The notes: generated by a model from the letters alone, not told the origin. Shown: positions 33,956 to 47,600, numbered from the stretch's first letter. The stretch: DNA of 64,000 bases from Pagrus major (GCF_040436345.1 NC_133235.1:20112660-20176659), one strand, 5' to 3'. Translations and numbers: made by a program.

Positions 33956-35555
33956 CAAGTGGAGAAGAGAGTAATGTCCTCCCAGCGAATAAAAGGTTCA
34001 TATACGTGTTGAGGTTTCTTCTGGATGACCATAAGTGTAAGGCCCTTATGGATGCACGACAGCCAGCTTCATACTCTGGAAACTGGCTCCCACTCAGCAA
34101 AGAGCTTGATGGAAGAGCAAATCTTCCCCCCGGCGCCCCCTCCTCCCATTCGATTCGGTCAATATACGGCACCAGTGGTGGCTGTAAGTGCAGGGAGCTC
34201 CCCATTGATCAGTAGTGGAACAGAATCCAGATCCAGCCAGCTGGGGCTGTTAGCTGGGGAAGCCGTGTTCTTTGCAGTGAGGTAATACTTCAGACATCTG
34301 CAGCAGGTTCTAATTATGCCAGAACAACTCAGTGTCTGGCTGCGTTTGGCGAGAGGAATAGCCAACACAAGCCATTCTACTCTTCTCTGTGCGTAAGACA
34401 TAAAGGCCAAGGGGATGCCCTCATACCGCCCAGCTTCGTCATTGGCTATGTGAGAAATTCTCAAGAGCTAAAGTTGCCTTGGACTAAAAGATATTCATAA
34501 GTGTTCATTAGATCATGTGATGCATGTTTGATCTTTATTCTTTTCCTTGCACGTTTTATTGTTGGTCTTTTATGTGCAACAGTCTAAGGATCATTCTGAA
34601 ATTTAGTTTTAAAAAAGTTCGATAAGGATTAAAAAAGGTATTTATGCAGACCTTTTAACCTTTGACTGTGCCACAACACAAGGTGGTGCTACTGCATCTT
34701 TCTCTTCTGTTGCTATGCCGTACTGCAACACAGGCCAACAGGGTAAAGGCCAGGTGTTTAAGGTCAGGACTGTTTTATAATCTCATCCAAATTGCCTTCC
34801 TGTAAGTGAGAAATGATTAAGAAAGTCATCCTGTACCCAGACTACACTGCCTGAAGGGTTACGCATGCCCAAGAGCTGCAGCTACATCATTTTTTTAACA
34901 GTTTGACTCAGTTGTTTTTGATCTTTACCCACCTCAAAGGCTTCTCTCATAAAGGCATTTTCATAATTAAACTGATATTTCCTTCCACGTGACAAAATTA
35001 AAGGTTAGTCAGCGACACCCCGGTTTTAAAATAAGATGGTAATAAGGGCAAAACTGCACTTTGCAGCGAAACCCTTGATTTGAGTGAGCTGTAAACTGTA
35101 AGTTGACAGTGATTAACACAAAAACATTTGCTGCTATAGTAACCGATCAGAACACTGTGTAACAGAGATGCCTGTGTGATGGTGCACACATACCTGGCAA
35201 TTATGTTTAATTGTTCTTTGTGAAGGACTATAATTCTGCTTTATCAGAGAGATCTGGATTTACAGTCAGCCAGTTGAAAAGTTTGTTCTGCTAAACTTAC
35301 ACGTTACTGTATTTGCCACACTTTCGCCCTCTTTGACCTCATCGATGCGCACAAGAGCACATATGAACAACATGTGCCCGAAACACCTCCAGGTGCACAT
35401 ACTTGCAGCAGCTCAACAGTAGCTGCAAATGCAATCTCGACTCTTGATTACACACACGGCAAAGTGGCTGACTAACCTCAAATCTCATCATTACCAGTGC
35501 TGCCGGGGACGAGAGAAAACTCTCTGTAGTCCCACCACAGAAATAGAGTGGTGAC
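33956..35555. other. Intergenic, no recognised gene
   Basis: Several overlapping open frames on both strands between 33.8 and 34.46 kb lack domains and consistent splice sites. The rest is AT-rich. Confidence 0.4.
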
Positions 35556-35830
35556 AGTTTAATGGTCTCCGAGCTCAGAGCACCACACCCTTGCCACTCT
35601 ATATTAAAGACCCTACTCCCGGCCCAGCACGTGACGTCAGGTGTCTGAACCTGCTCTGCGAAGCTTTCTGGGATTGTTAATCTACAGGGGGGTAAAATTC
35701 CCTTTAAGTGATGACATTACTGTGCGTGACTGCAAATGGAAATTTTGCAGCCCTCCATCACTGTCAAGGCCTCTAATACAAACATTTACTTCTCATTTAT
35801 TTATGCTAATCAGGAACAACTGGAGTTTTA
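35556..35830. promoter_or_regulatory. Candidate regulatory element with overlapping E-box and CRE
   Basis: CACGTG (35628-35633) and TGACGTCA (35632-35639) overlap by two bases, in CACGTGACGTCA. Nearby are TTTAATGG, GACTGCAAATGG and TATGCTAAT (octamer/POU-like, about 35802). The stretch lacks repeats and looks like a conserved enhancer, but this is inference. Confidence 0.3.
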
Positions 35831-35965
35831 CTCCCTTTTTTAAAGCGATTTGAGATTTGATATGTCTAAATGATTAAAAGCTGGAAGGACACGTACAATT
35901 TTATCATGCTTCGGGAATTCTTTCTCTGCTGAGATGAGAAGCTCATTCCAATCGAAATGAATTCT

Positions 35966-36316
35966 CTACGCCTGTCTCTGTCCCCACATCCACTCTGAAT
36001 ATTCATTAATTTTCCCCTTCAAAGCTTTTCCAAATAATATGACCACTTTTTCCTGTGCACTTGGTGAGCCATCCGTATGAAGAATTACAGCCCACAGACT
36101 TTCTGTCTCTCCAAACCCCATATTCCACAACACGGGGTCCTGATTGAGACAACTGTTGAAAGTTTGCTGGAGCTTTAGCAGCCTCTCGGGCCTGACAGCC
36201 TTTTGAGTGAGACACTCCAGACGGGATCCCACACTTTGAGCTGTTCTAATGACCGGCAGTATCACCAGAACCATAAGTGAAAACCTCTGATGTGACAGAA
36301 AGGGAAAAAACATCAT
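35966..36316 (-). CDS. Weak candidate: small secreted-protein-like open frame
   Basis: A 116-codon frame starting with ATG ATG. Its N-terminus (MMFFPFLSHQRFSLMVLVIL, then PVIRTAQSVG) has a hydrophobic core and a small-residue site (TAQS) resembling a signal peptide. The rest has two cysteines and no motif I know. There is no visible neighbouring exon, and the minus strand of AT-rich DNA can give such frames by chance. It is more likely non-coding than coding. Confidence 0.15.
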   Translation of the reverse strand: MMFFPFLSHQRFSLMVLVILPVIRTAQSVGSRLECLTQKAVRPERLLKLQQTFNSCLNQDPVLWNMGFGETESLWAVILHTDGSPSAQEKVVILFGKALKGKINEYSEWMWGQRQA

Positions 36317-39300
36317 TAATAAAGATAATGAAGCAGATGGGAGCTCTAATGGGTGACTGGAGTAAAAACTGAGAAGTCAGACAGGGGGTGAAGGTGCAGG
36401 GTGTGGAGGAACCGGATGCTTACCACTACGTGTTTTTGACCTTGAATAACCACAGTAAACACATGTTAGCCCGATTACCAAAGATGAGTCAATATCATGG
36501 TCTTGATGGCAGATGTGGCTGTGTTTTATCTCTGATAGGACAAGCAGAGGAAACCCATTAAGCAATTGTGTTTCCTTATGCTGAGGTTTGTTTGAAATGA
36601 AAAAGGATGGGTCCAATTAAATGACCAAATTCAAGAAACCCAAAGACAGATACTCTGTGTGACATGACTTTAAAAAGATGCAATATGAAAGACGTGGCCA
36701 CCTGTCAAAATCATCCTCCAAACAAATGGAGGGCAGTATATCACCAGAAGAACTGCTGATTACCGTAGTTAGTTTAGTTAGATGCAGCTGGTGGTCAAGA
36801 ATGTAAAACAGACCTGGAGGTGAGGGTGCCGCTCAGCATGTCTTCCAAATGTACCCAGTGGCCACTTGCAGTATTGCAGCAAAAAATTATCTGTAGGCTG
36901 AAAAAGCACCATTATAAAAGAGACATCTGTAAAACTGTTGATAGGACATCTCAATTATGACGAATTTCTGATTTGTGGATGTTTTATATTTGTAAAACTG
37001 TGACGTCATCACAATGCAAAGTCTTTGGGCGGAACAGGAACTCGTAGGCAGGGGAAAGTCTGCTACGCATATTCAGTGGGCCGCATAACCAGAAAGTAAA
37101 CCTGGAAGATATAAAAACTTTTTGGGTGTATGCGCCAGACGAGCAATTTTCATTAGACTGAATGGGTGCCATCTCTGCAGTCACTATCTAGTTCTATTTA
37201 AAATCCACGCTAGCGGTCCTATTAGCTGGCTCTACCCACACTGGGAACACAGAGCAACTGGGGAAGGTAGGTGTTTAGACCGCTAGTACAGGAGGTTTGG
37301 ACTGCTATGGGGGAGCGTTTCAGGCCAGGGATAGTGTGGACCCAGCGAGAAATGCTGGCAGGGAGCAGGGCCAGAAAGGTCACCAGAACCAGTAACACGT
37401 GAGCAGGCAACAGAAACCGGGATAAGGACCCTTTCTGTGAACACAGCTGTACCAGGACCAATCACCGCCTCAGAGAACTACGGATGTCAGTTTGATGACA
37501 AGGAATTTCGTACTGAGGTGATTTACATGGGCTTCAACCAGGTCTCTGACTCCAGGGACGACGAAGCCATGGCAGGTTCAGGCAGGGACAACAGAGGTTT
37601 GGAGTGGGAGATGAGAGGAAGGGAGGTTTGGCATCAGTCAACATCTGGAGGGCCTCAGTGGGGATTAACTCCAGGATGCCAGGACCCAAACCTGGCAAGA
37701 AAACCACCTCAGTGTTGTGGGAGTGAGAGAAAGTGGAATTAGGAGCCAAGACGGGTTAAAGATAGCTGATTAGCATGCTAACTTCAGTAGATATCTCTGC
37801 AACATAACACATAAACATCTCTGACATAACGTCACTTCTGTCATTTCTAACTTTCTTTATTTCAGTTAATATTTGTGTTTTGAATAATAATTCTTACATA
37901 TTGCTCCTTTAACATTTCTATTTTGGAGTTTAAGAATTCCAACAAAAGTCCTTGTGAATATGTAATGTGGGCTGTGAGGGATGTCTATGAAGTTGTTCAC
38001 CACTAGGAGAGCTGTGGAGCAATGTTTTTTACACACATGTGATTCAGCATTCTTCCACAGGTGGCATTAAGAAACACAGCAATGTGCCAACAAAGGCAGG
38101 AAAGAAGAAGCCTTTCAACAAGCAAACGTGGATGTAAGCAATGCAGGTTTCAGATGTTTTACGTGGAAGGAAATGCACTCAAGACATTTGTTAGACCTCA
38201 AAGATACAAGGATACAATGTGTTTTGATGAGTATTGCTGGATCATGTAAACAGAAGCTTTGTATGTTTACAAGAAAACCCCAGAGGGCAACTTGAGTTGT
38301 CTCTTAAGTTTAATTCCATTTATATGTACTTTGGTTCAAAGCCTGACCCCGTTCACCTGTTCTCCACAGAACATGATTTCCTAATTCGGACGAATTGGAA
38401 AAATATCACAACATAACATATGGAGCATATTTATATATAGTGTTTTATATATATATATGTTTTCAGTCACACTTGCATGAGCTAATTGGCATCATGCTTC
38501 ACAGTCACTGTCTTACCAACAGCTGTGTGGCAGCTGGTTAGTTTGTTTTTATTCTTTACTTTGACTTTATCCTTTATTTCCAGGGAGTTCTGGTCAAGAC
38601 AGCAGTATAAGCAGTTTCACGAAAAAAGAAAAAAAAAAAAAGCAGAAGGGAAATAGTATACTGTAAGAGAGGAGGCATACAGGCCAAACCAGCAATAAAA
38701 CATGCCACCTCAAGTCAAGGATAGTTAATACCCATCGTAGTTTTTCCAGGTATACAGTGTTCCCATTGTCACCTTGTGCCAACACTGTTTGCTGCTGCAC
38801 ATCCCTCCACCACTCTAACCTCCACCTAATGTGGTATTGTTTTGGTATCACTTTGCGCTAAGAATCAACCATCGCTGGGACAAACAGGGGCGATGTTTTT
38901 TACACAAAGACAAAAAAACTTGATGTATGACATCTGCTGAATTTACAAGAAGGCCAGAATGATTAGGAATTTGTCATAGACAGAGTTTCAAGATGTTTAC
39001 AAAGCTTCTCCTAACTCAACAACTCACAAAATTGAGTGATTGTATATGGAAGTCTGGGGAATCTTACTGTAGCATGTTGGTGTTCGAGTTGTCTGTCTGC
39101 CGTAGTGTAAAACGTTCTCAGATTATTGTAAATTGTTGTTAATAGGTATTAAATATAAGTTATTCTGGTCACAGAAATCGATACAAAAAACAAACCATCA
39201 ATGTCGTGCACCATTTACAATGACATCATTATACAGACTGACCCCTCAGCACCCCTAACTGTGACTGACTGCCCGTGTCCCTGGATTCAGTGTTCACACA

Positions 39301-41099
39301 TGAGTTCTCCAGCAGAATCAGAAGTGTTTTCTAACTGAATTTATTTCGGGGATTCCTCAATGTGACAATGCAAATTTACAGGAAAGAAATCCTGGCAAGA
39401 TTTTCAGCGGCTAATTCATCAGCTGTATGAGCATTTTCTTTTGAGCCATGTCTTGTATTCTGTAGGTCTCCACTTTTTTTAGCTCGGAGGCCGGGAGATA
39501 GAGCCCTCTGAGAAGGGAAACAGTGTGTTGATACGCCCAGGGGCAGTGGAAAAAAAGGCCTGTGTGAACTGTCAGCACCAGATAGACACAGGAGCAGCTA
39601 ATCTGCTCCCAGGCCACCATTCTCGACCATGTGCCACTTGCACTCTCACTGACCGACTTCCTCCATGTGCACACAGAAGGAGGTGGAGAGGGTCTGGGTG
39701 TACCCGCAGCTGGAAATCCTGAGTATAGATATACATGCATGAGGAGACGATTACCAAACATCAGATGCAATTGAATTCTGGGAAACACGCTTCCTGGCGC
39801 GGGACCCCCGTTTGGAAAACCACTATGAATGCAGACTTAAGAGCGGTTCGCCTACAGATTGAAGACACAATGACATGTGAACACAACAGTATTATCTCAT
39901 TCTGTACACTGGGGGAGGTGTTGACAAGTAGTTGTGCTTTAATTAAATATACCATTTTCCAGACAATGGAAAATGGATCATTTAATGAGCCACTCCTGGC
40001 TGAATGAGAAGAGCAAATAGAGGATTGTTTGCTCAGTGACTAAGATTTGGAGATGGATTGAAGATGGATAGCTACAAAGGAGACCAAACCCCATGATATC
40101 ATATCCTTTACTGTAAACCTCCATGAAACTTACTTCACGATTCATTAGTGAAGAACAGTGTTTAAATCCTTTGATTGCTGTTGAGTGATCAAATAATAAA
40201 TAATACATGATTTGGATGAAAAGGGAAGCTGTCATGACACTGAACAACATAATATATTGTATGGATATGTTTTGGATTGACCTGTCAATCATTCACAGTG
40301 TAACAAAGGTCAACAAGTCTAGAAGCTGCCTGTTTTTGGCTGCACCTGTTGCCTTTCCTCTGGATGCACGAGTGTTTTTGATTTTTCAACAGGTGCTGGC
40401 CAAACGTCAGGCTCAACCCTTTGTGGCTGACACAGTGACCTTATGGCTTCTGCCGCCCGCAAGGCGGTCCAGGAGCTGGTCTGCAGACAGATCAAAGTGG
40501 GAATCATGCCCCACCAACAGAGATAAATACACACTTCCTCTCTTCTCTTTCACACTGGTTTTCCCACACTCCTCGAACCCCCGTGCTGAAGCGAGTCCAG
40601 CTCAGAGGAAATGACAGACCACATCAAGAGGCTCGCTGTTGCTTTGACAGGAGTGCTCGCGCCAACCTTCAGGAGAGAGGGAGACGCTCTCGCATGCATC
40701 AGGGGCTTGCAAAGTTATTTGTGTGTCTTTTGCAGAACTTGGCAGTGGCAACACAGCACATCCAAATAAAAATGGTTTCACGCTCGTTTTGAACCAAGCG
40801 TGACCTACATACAACATATTCACACCAGATGCTGTAAAGGAATGCCATTAAACCTGTCCATTTTGTCAGTGTTTTTAAACTGTAATCAACCTTAATTTGG
40901 TCATCAATTGCTCTAATAGGGTTTCATTTATTATTCTGTTTGCGCTCTACACCTACTGAATCTACAAACTGAGTCACTTTCATGGACAAAAACTAGGGTT
41001 GCAGGAGAAAAGTGACCATTCATCTTGTACAGCAGGTTGCTTTTAGTGAAAAAAGAAATGTGTGCTTTCTGTCAGAGAGTTAGGTTAGGAGATTAATAT
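36317..41099. other. Intergenic desert with one dispersed repeat
   Basis: No coding gene recognised. An old repeat takes up about 36990-37912. There is an A-rich run at 38622-38642 and an AT run near 38447-38458. Other open frames are shadows. Confidence 0.4.
36990..37912 (-). repeat. Dispersed fish repeat ending in TTAAAGGAGCAATATGTAAG (minus strand)
   Basis: The right edge, read on the minus strand, is TTAAAGGAGCAATATGTAAG, the terminus of a common teleost family related to the copy at 23088. The interior (GACGTCATCACAATGCAAAG, GGCGGAACAGGAACTCGTAG, GCTAGCATGC words) is also familiar from fish repeats. GACCGCTAGTACAGGAGGTT at about 37279 resembles 31312-31332. The left boundary is uncertain. 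Confidence 0.5.
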
Positions 41100-41620
41100 C
41101 ACTCAAATATTTGTTGATTTTAAAATCAAGCTACAGCCAGCAGATAGTTAGCTTAGCTGTGTCCACACGAACAAAACTAGCACCTAAATTTCTCTAATTA
41201 ACACCTTATTTTATGTTTTCTTATACATACAAAAAACAAGGTGGAGAAACAGCAACTTGCGGTTTCACACAAGGCTATGCAGTACACAATTTCCAGGAAG
41301 TCACTGCACCTGGCCAAGAAATAGTCCTACTCATAATCCCTATATCAATAACTTTTTTCTTTACACTTTTATTTTTATACAGATCAAACAAACAAGACAC
41401 GTGTTTTAGAGGTTTAATTTGGTGTATTTTGACCTTTGAACAGAGCCAGGCTAGCTATTTCCCCCAGCTTCCGGTCTTAATGGTAAGCTAAGCTAACCAG
41501 CTGCTAGCTCTAGCTTCATATATAGCGTGCAGATATGAAAATGGTATAGATCTTCTCACCTAATTCCCAGCAAGGAAGTCAATTATACGTACAACATGTA
41601 ACTTGAAATGTATCTTCATT
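41100..41620 (-). repeat. Teleost repeat, 'agccaggctagctgtttcccc' family
   Basis: Contains CAGAGCCAGGCTAGCTATTT, CCCCCAGCTTCCGGTCTTAA, TGGTAAGCTAAGCTAACCAG and CTAGCTTCATATATAG in the order known for this fish family, in the opposite orientation to the copy at 48541. The 5' part includes the usual 'aagtcactgcacctggcc' block. Confidence 0.7.
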
Positions 41621-41625
41621 CCTAT

Positions 41626-41860
41626 TTATCAACCTGACTGCAGCAACGATATGCAGAGGTGACCTCCATTGTCAGGGGGTTATGTAATGTTAACTGCCGA
41701 CTGGAGCTACAGAGAGTAGAGGGGAAAAGAAGAGAGGGAACAGGAGTCTCTGGTGAGTGCTCAATTCACTGAAAGTTGACCTGAATTTGTTCCACTGCAC
41801 GCTAATGTCACTTAATTTTAGCTAATGTACAGTAGGCTAATCTGGCTCACAAGAGAGATG
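41626..41860 (+). repeat. Dispersed repeat, copy 1 of 2
   Basis: Shares ATTTATCAACCTGACTGC, GAGGTGACCTCCA, TTATGT, CTGGTGAGTGCT and TTGACCTGAATT, in the same order and spacing, with 63223-63460. TGTTCTCC-type 5' context is missing here. Confidence 0.65.
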
Positions 41861-42060
41861 TTTTAAAGTTTTATTCATGTTAAGTTTAGTCACATTCACA
41901 GACTTGCTCCCTCATTCTGACAGTCAACCAAAGGAAACGCACTGTTACCTTGAGTAAACCTGTGGATTTCTGTGAGTTTTAATATAGTTGAAAACATTTG
42001 AGATAATTTGAATACAACACAACTAAAATATATAACAAAGATGTTGTTGTTTTTAGACAT

Positions 42061-42350
42061 TTAAAGGGGCTCTTCGGAACTTCTGTGTTGTGCTGGAAGC
42101 CGGTCATTAGTTCATGTTAGCATTTCATTTCTAAACTCATTAGCTACTTGTTACTTACTGTTGGCGGAGCAGAGAGAGGCACGGAGACACGGCACTCAAG
42201 AACATGCATAAGGTCACAAACTTTGGACTATCGCGGAAAATCCAACCCGAGCCTGTTTTGGAAAATCTGACCACAGTCCTTCACAAAGAAATCCACAGTC
42301 CAGCAGCATTAAACAACTTAGACGAGAGGAGACGGGGAAGGTATCATTGT
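42061..42350 (+). repeat. TTTAAAGGGGCTCTTCGGAAC-type fish repeat
   Basis: Starts TTTAAAGGGGCTCTTCGGAA and runs through GTTGGCGGAGCAGAGAGAGG and CAACTTAGACGAGAGGAGAC. The terminus is of the TTAAAGG class seen elsewhere in the window. Right end approximate. Confidence 0.5.
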
Positions 42351-44157
42351 ATTTATTTGTTTAACCTATGAATTCCCTTTTCACTGACACTTTAAATAAT
42401 GTATTGACTTGACCCCTTCACTTGCTGACTGATGTTCTTCCCACTGAGTGGCATATCACAGGCAAATACCTTCCTAATGGCTGAGTTTTACTGCCTATTA
42501 GGCTGCTGGCTGCTCCTGGGCATCGCAATGCAGCACACCAGCGTGCATGTAAAATAGCATGTAAATCCTTCACGTCCTTATAGACTCGATGGGCCTTGCT
42601 GGAATTAGGAATCTTGGCAAACTGGTGCTAAACAAAAACCTCTGAGAAATGAATAATCAGCGATTTTCTTCCTCCAAGGTCTCCAGTCATTTTATTAGCC
42701 GTCCTGTCCTTAATTTCTCAAACTGTCCATCACAAGCGACTGCACTGTAGACATGCCTCTGTCCTTGACGTCAAGAAACAGTAGCTCAGAAACAAGCTGT
42801 TTTTCTGGGTTTGGCCTTGATACTTACCTGTTTCCTCGATCTGTGTCGAGCAACAAAAGCCCCTCTCATTTTGAGCGACTCATGGTGTAAATCAAGTGTA
42901 CCTCTAGCCAATGTTTCTCTAACATGATCCTTCTGAGACATGTACTTGTCATGGCAAAATATGGCAGCTGCAAGGAAAAACCTCTCCTCAAGCAATGAAT
43001 TATGTTTGGGCATTCCCTGAACAGCGGCTGTTTATATTTTCTTCAGGGGATATGCAAGGCCACCCAAAACAAAATTGTGTAATGTTATATTATTCCACTG
43101 CTATACTACAAACAGGAGAAAACGCCAGATCCTCCTAATAGGGCTGTGCTGCTTTTCCAGTATTCTGCTCTATTTTATGCTTCTCCTCAGGAAATCCACC
43201 CATACTCATAAGTTTCTCCACCTGTTTGGAAATATCTTTGAATGGTTTCTGGTCCCTGTGAAGGATCATAAGCAAGGCCCTTAATGAGCAAATAAAGTTT
43301 GGCAATGCTTTGCACCCAAAATCGGTGAGAATGAATCATTCTGCAGATTCATCTTCGGCACAATCTAATATTGTTTGTGATTCATGCAGACATGTCAAAA
43401 GGAACCAGTGGGAGAATGGGAGAACTGAGCCTTGATGTCCCATAGCTGAGTCCAGCTTCATCATTAAACCGAACTGAACAACTGAGTCAATGTCCATTAA
43501 ATCCACCCGAACATTAAATATTGGTACACAAACAAAAACTACACTGCTTATGGCTGGAGGTAACTTGAGTCCAATATAGGGTTGTATCTTCAAGCACCTC
43601 AAGCACACATAAAACCCAAAACACATCGACATCATTTGAGTCAAAAACAAATTATGTAATCAATAAAATCTTGCTGTAATTGAGGAAAAACAGTTGTGAC
43701 ACTGAGAATCTGTCAGGTTTATAAATGCTTACAGGAAGAAGTCAACATGTCCTCCAAATGAAACGGCAAAATACATCATTGCCAACTGTCAATGACCTCT
43801 AGAAGCATGTTCTAATCTGATGCCACATTCAACAGGACAAAACCATTTGTGTGTACTTTCCAAATCACCAAAACCCACTCTAGACTTGGTAAGGTTAAGG
43901 AGCAGATTACGGCTTTGAAGGCAAACATCATTTTGGGGCACTTAGTCAAATGACTAACGCTGTTGTTTTTGTTGGGAGGACAGTCCAAAAAAATTCACAC
44001 TGCCTTGAACATTTCTTTCAAACTTGTGTTGTATTTTTGTCAAGTTGTGTGACTAGGCCTGCTTGTTGCAGTCTTGCTACATTTTGCATTGTTTTAGTTA
44101 AAAGTTGAGACTTGAATGGATACGTCTCAAGAAATTGAAATCCCTCTGTCGTCAAAT
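42351..44157. other. Intergenic, no recognised gene
   Basis: No domain-bearing frame. The minus-strand frames at 42786-43013 and 43336-43650 have no splice or family support. Confidence 0.4.
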
Positions 44158-44640
44158 TCAAGGCCCAATCCCAAGACACCTTTTGCCCTGACTGTTTAGC
44201 CCTACACCTCCGTTTTGAATGTTCACACCTAGAGGTGGGATGTCCTGATTCTTGTTGGGATAGAGGAATAGTGTGAAGTGGCTACACGACTACTAACTAA
44301 CTAGCCCAGCAGTGAAGTTGCTGCACTTGGTGTCGCTCCTTTAATATTAGTGCAGACTGGTAGATTAGGAGCACTATTGCCTATAAAGCACTGCCAGTGG
44401 CCAAGTAATGAAGCAGTGCTCCTTTTTGAATTGATGACTTGATTGATAGCTTAAAGTTGTGAACAAATTGCAGGCCACCATGCTTTTCTATCTCTATCAG
44501 ATAAATGGCAAATTACGTGATAATCACAGCTTGTTGGAAATGTCCGGTCACGACTGTTTACGTAAATGCCATCAACAACAACTGATGACGTATGAGGGTC
44601 TTGAAGGGTCGTCCCATTGCATAGTTACATCTGTTAACTT
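44158..44640. mobile_element. Non-autonomous DNA transposon, GGCCCAATCCCAA / GGGTCGTCCCATTG termini
   Basis: Left end AAGGCCCAATCCCAAGACAC, then CCCTACACCTCCGTTTTGAA and GTTCACACCTAGAGG; right end GAAGGGTCGTCCCATTG. I recognise these blocks from a fish element of hAT-like type. No transposase is encoded. A further familiar fish-repeat fragment (CACACGGGACACAAACAGCG) follows at about 44680. Confidence 0.5.
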
Positions 44641-47600
44641 GTGTATGTAAGGTAAAACAAGTGAACTTTGACTTTTGGTTTCACACGGGACACAAACAGC
44701 GGTCCTTGGTCAGGGTTGTACCCTGATTGAAGCATCTGGGCTGTTTTGTGACTTAAGTCTGACCTAAGTTTTGTCCACTGTTTTGAAATCATCTTATATT
44801 AAAAAAAAACTATGCTTGCACAGACATGTGCCATGATTGGCGACAGTTAGAGTACACATTCTGTAGTTTCACCAAAATGCAGAAAGGTCTAATTTTTTGA
44901 TTCCTGTACAAGAGAAGGTCTTTTAAAAACCCATGTGAACTGTTCTTTTGCCAGCCAGGTTTAAGTCATTGCAGCAGAGAGATGTGGAGGGATACCAGAA
45001 GTATGTCTGGCCAATGAAAAACAGGTGGCTGGACAGAAGTAATCGAGTTGTAAGGACAAGTGTAAATTGCTGTTGGCAATAATTGAAGGACTTAAAGGCT
45101 TGGTTGGAAATGTCAGGGAGGCAAAGCATTCAAGATAGGACCATGGCCTTGTAGATGCATTATGTAAGACAGTGGAACAGGTCACATTGATGCTGACTTT
45201 TAGCTTCGTCAATTTCTCTGCTCACAACCCACTTACCTAATGGGCCTAATGTCATGTCACTGTTCATAGTCAAAGAACACAGAGAACCAGCCACCTCTGC
45301 TTTGACAGTCAGTGTCAAGGGAATGTCAGAGAGAAGAAAAAAAAGTGCAATGGCTTTTTAGCAATCTGTTTGTTTATTTTTCTTTTAGTTCCTTTGTGGC
45401 TCTTTTAAAGCCTTTGGCACGGGATGATTCCGCCTGGCAGGCCCCCTCCTCTCTACCGCACACCTTCCCTCTTGCCATGCGTAATTACCACACTGTTCGA
45501 GTCCTAGCCTGTCCAAAAGCCACTGCAGGTCTGATTTTTTTGGCTTGGCTCTTCTCTGACATGCCTGGGAAGGGCAAGGAAAGGAAATGGGTGGACCAGC
45601 CGCTCTCTCTGTTCCCCCAGAGCAGGCCTGGGAGAAGCCAGCCCAGTGTTTTTCGACTCGGCCGAGCTTGTAAGGGAGCACAGCCCATCTGGTTCTAATA
45701 AATCCTCCATGCGGCTTCGCAACTGGATTTGCCTGACCTGTTTGGGGACGTGATCACTGATACAGTCATTTTGCAAAACAACGGGGAAGAGCTCGAGAGC
45801 AGTTGTGGACGTCATCGGACTTTGCAGTCCCCGAACATCTTTGTACTCTGAGAGAAGCTCACACTAAGCAGACCTCCCCAAAAGCCTACAGGCCCAGGTG
45901 ATGGATGTGTGGTGTAATGGTGACCATGTTGTAAGTATGCATTCCTGCCAACGGTGGGCAGTGTATCACTGTTACTTGCTTCATGACTCTTGGTAATTTA
46001 TCAAACACAGACTAAGGGGTCATGGTCAGACCAACACTAATTTTTATAATGAGTCTTAAGTGCTCAATTAGCCCATTCGTAATTCCATTGCCATCATGCA
46101 AGCATTAGGTCAAGGACATCTTATTGGCATGACCCCTTGGATAAGAACACAATATGAAAACACTTTCCTGCCACCACCATGTAAGAGAACATTTTAAAAC
46201 TCCTTGATTAGTATCACCTTTACTTGCACTACATGACAACAGTAAATCTCTTCAGCTGTGTGAATGAATGGTAGTATGGGCACACCAAAACAACACACTA
46301 TGCCGTCTATAGCTTGCCAGATCATTAGGTCATGCAGCGCTATGTTGGTAATGTCTGCCTCCCGATCCCAGGCATATATTTATGACCTGTTGGCTGCAAG
46401 AGTCCTGCTGACTCGCGCTTATGAGGTCAAAGCCATCAAAGTGACCTCACCATCAGAGACAACACAACATCTGTCCTCATCTTTCACACCTTCAGTGGCT
46501 GGGTTTCCTCAGACCTCCCAGCCTCTCCCTGCACTCACTTCCCTCTAATTAGAAACAGTTTGATTTAGCACCCCGAACACGGTAGATAAAATAACAGGAG
46601 TCAAGCCCATTAAGACTTAACGCGGAAAAATTTAGAGTGGCGCGTCTTAAAAATAACACTCTAGATTTAGCAACGGAATCAGAATTAATTCACTTTTCGC
46701 ATGACGTGGAAATAGAAGAAACAGTTGTTGTCTTCCAGTATAAGCTTGTCCGCTCTGTCTGCTGACATCTGACTGCCAAAGCTTGTGTGGAATGTGAGGG
46801 ATTCAATAGTAGAGCCTATTTCCCATTTAAAAAACACATCTACTGTATGAACAGTAGCAGTCTCTGTCCACATATTTGTCATCTCCAAAACAGAGCATGT
46901 GACGCAAGTGTCAATCAGTTGTATATTAATAATATTAGCAACAATAATGATACAATATCCCACAGGTATTATCCTGTAATTAAAATGGGTAATAATAGGA
47001 TTTGGGTGGGGGTTTAGGGCAGGAGACCACACATTGGGTAAGCTTGTATTGTACATGCTTAATCTGATTAAAACTTTAAATGTGATTATGAAAAAGAGTG
47101 ACACAGACTTCACAGGAGTGTTGACATCCACCAGGTTTGTTCTTACGCTCCCTCCTGATAGGGCAGGGCTATTAATGTTACTATAATTCTCCTCGCTGCA
47201 GCTTTAAGAGGCATTTTTTGGAGGATTTACACTCCAATATGGGCTGACACAAATTTAGTGAGCTGCTGGTATGGATTTGCACATCTGGTACTGGATCATT
47301 TGGGTTCAGTAAAACATAGCAGAGTGTAATAGGACTTTGAGGCGAGGGAGTCCACCTATATGATTCATCTGAGTCTGATGAGGACGGGCCTTTGTTATTG
47401 CTGATTTCTCCGGGTGAATCATACTGGGTTGGTGTTTGGTGTTACCTACACTAATTAATGTGACAAGGGCCTATCCTGGCAGCTTTATCTAGCTGAAGAA
47501 ATGACTATTACATCATGCAGCTCATTGTCAAACACCCTCTGATCTACAGGGACTCGAAATTAGCAGAGAAATTAAGCTTTTTTCCTTCTCTACCACAATG

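Noticed and set aside
33813-34464. Overlapping frames of 60-130 codons on both strands
   Set aside because: They partly lie in the right arm of the inverted-repeat element, contradict each other and have no homology I recognise.
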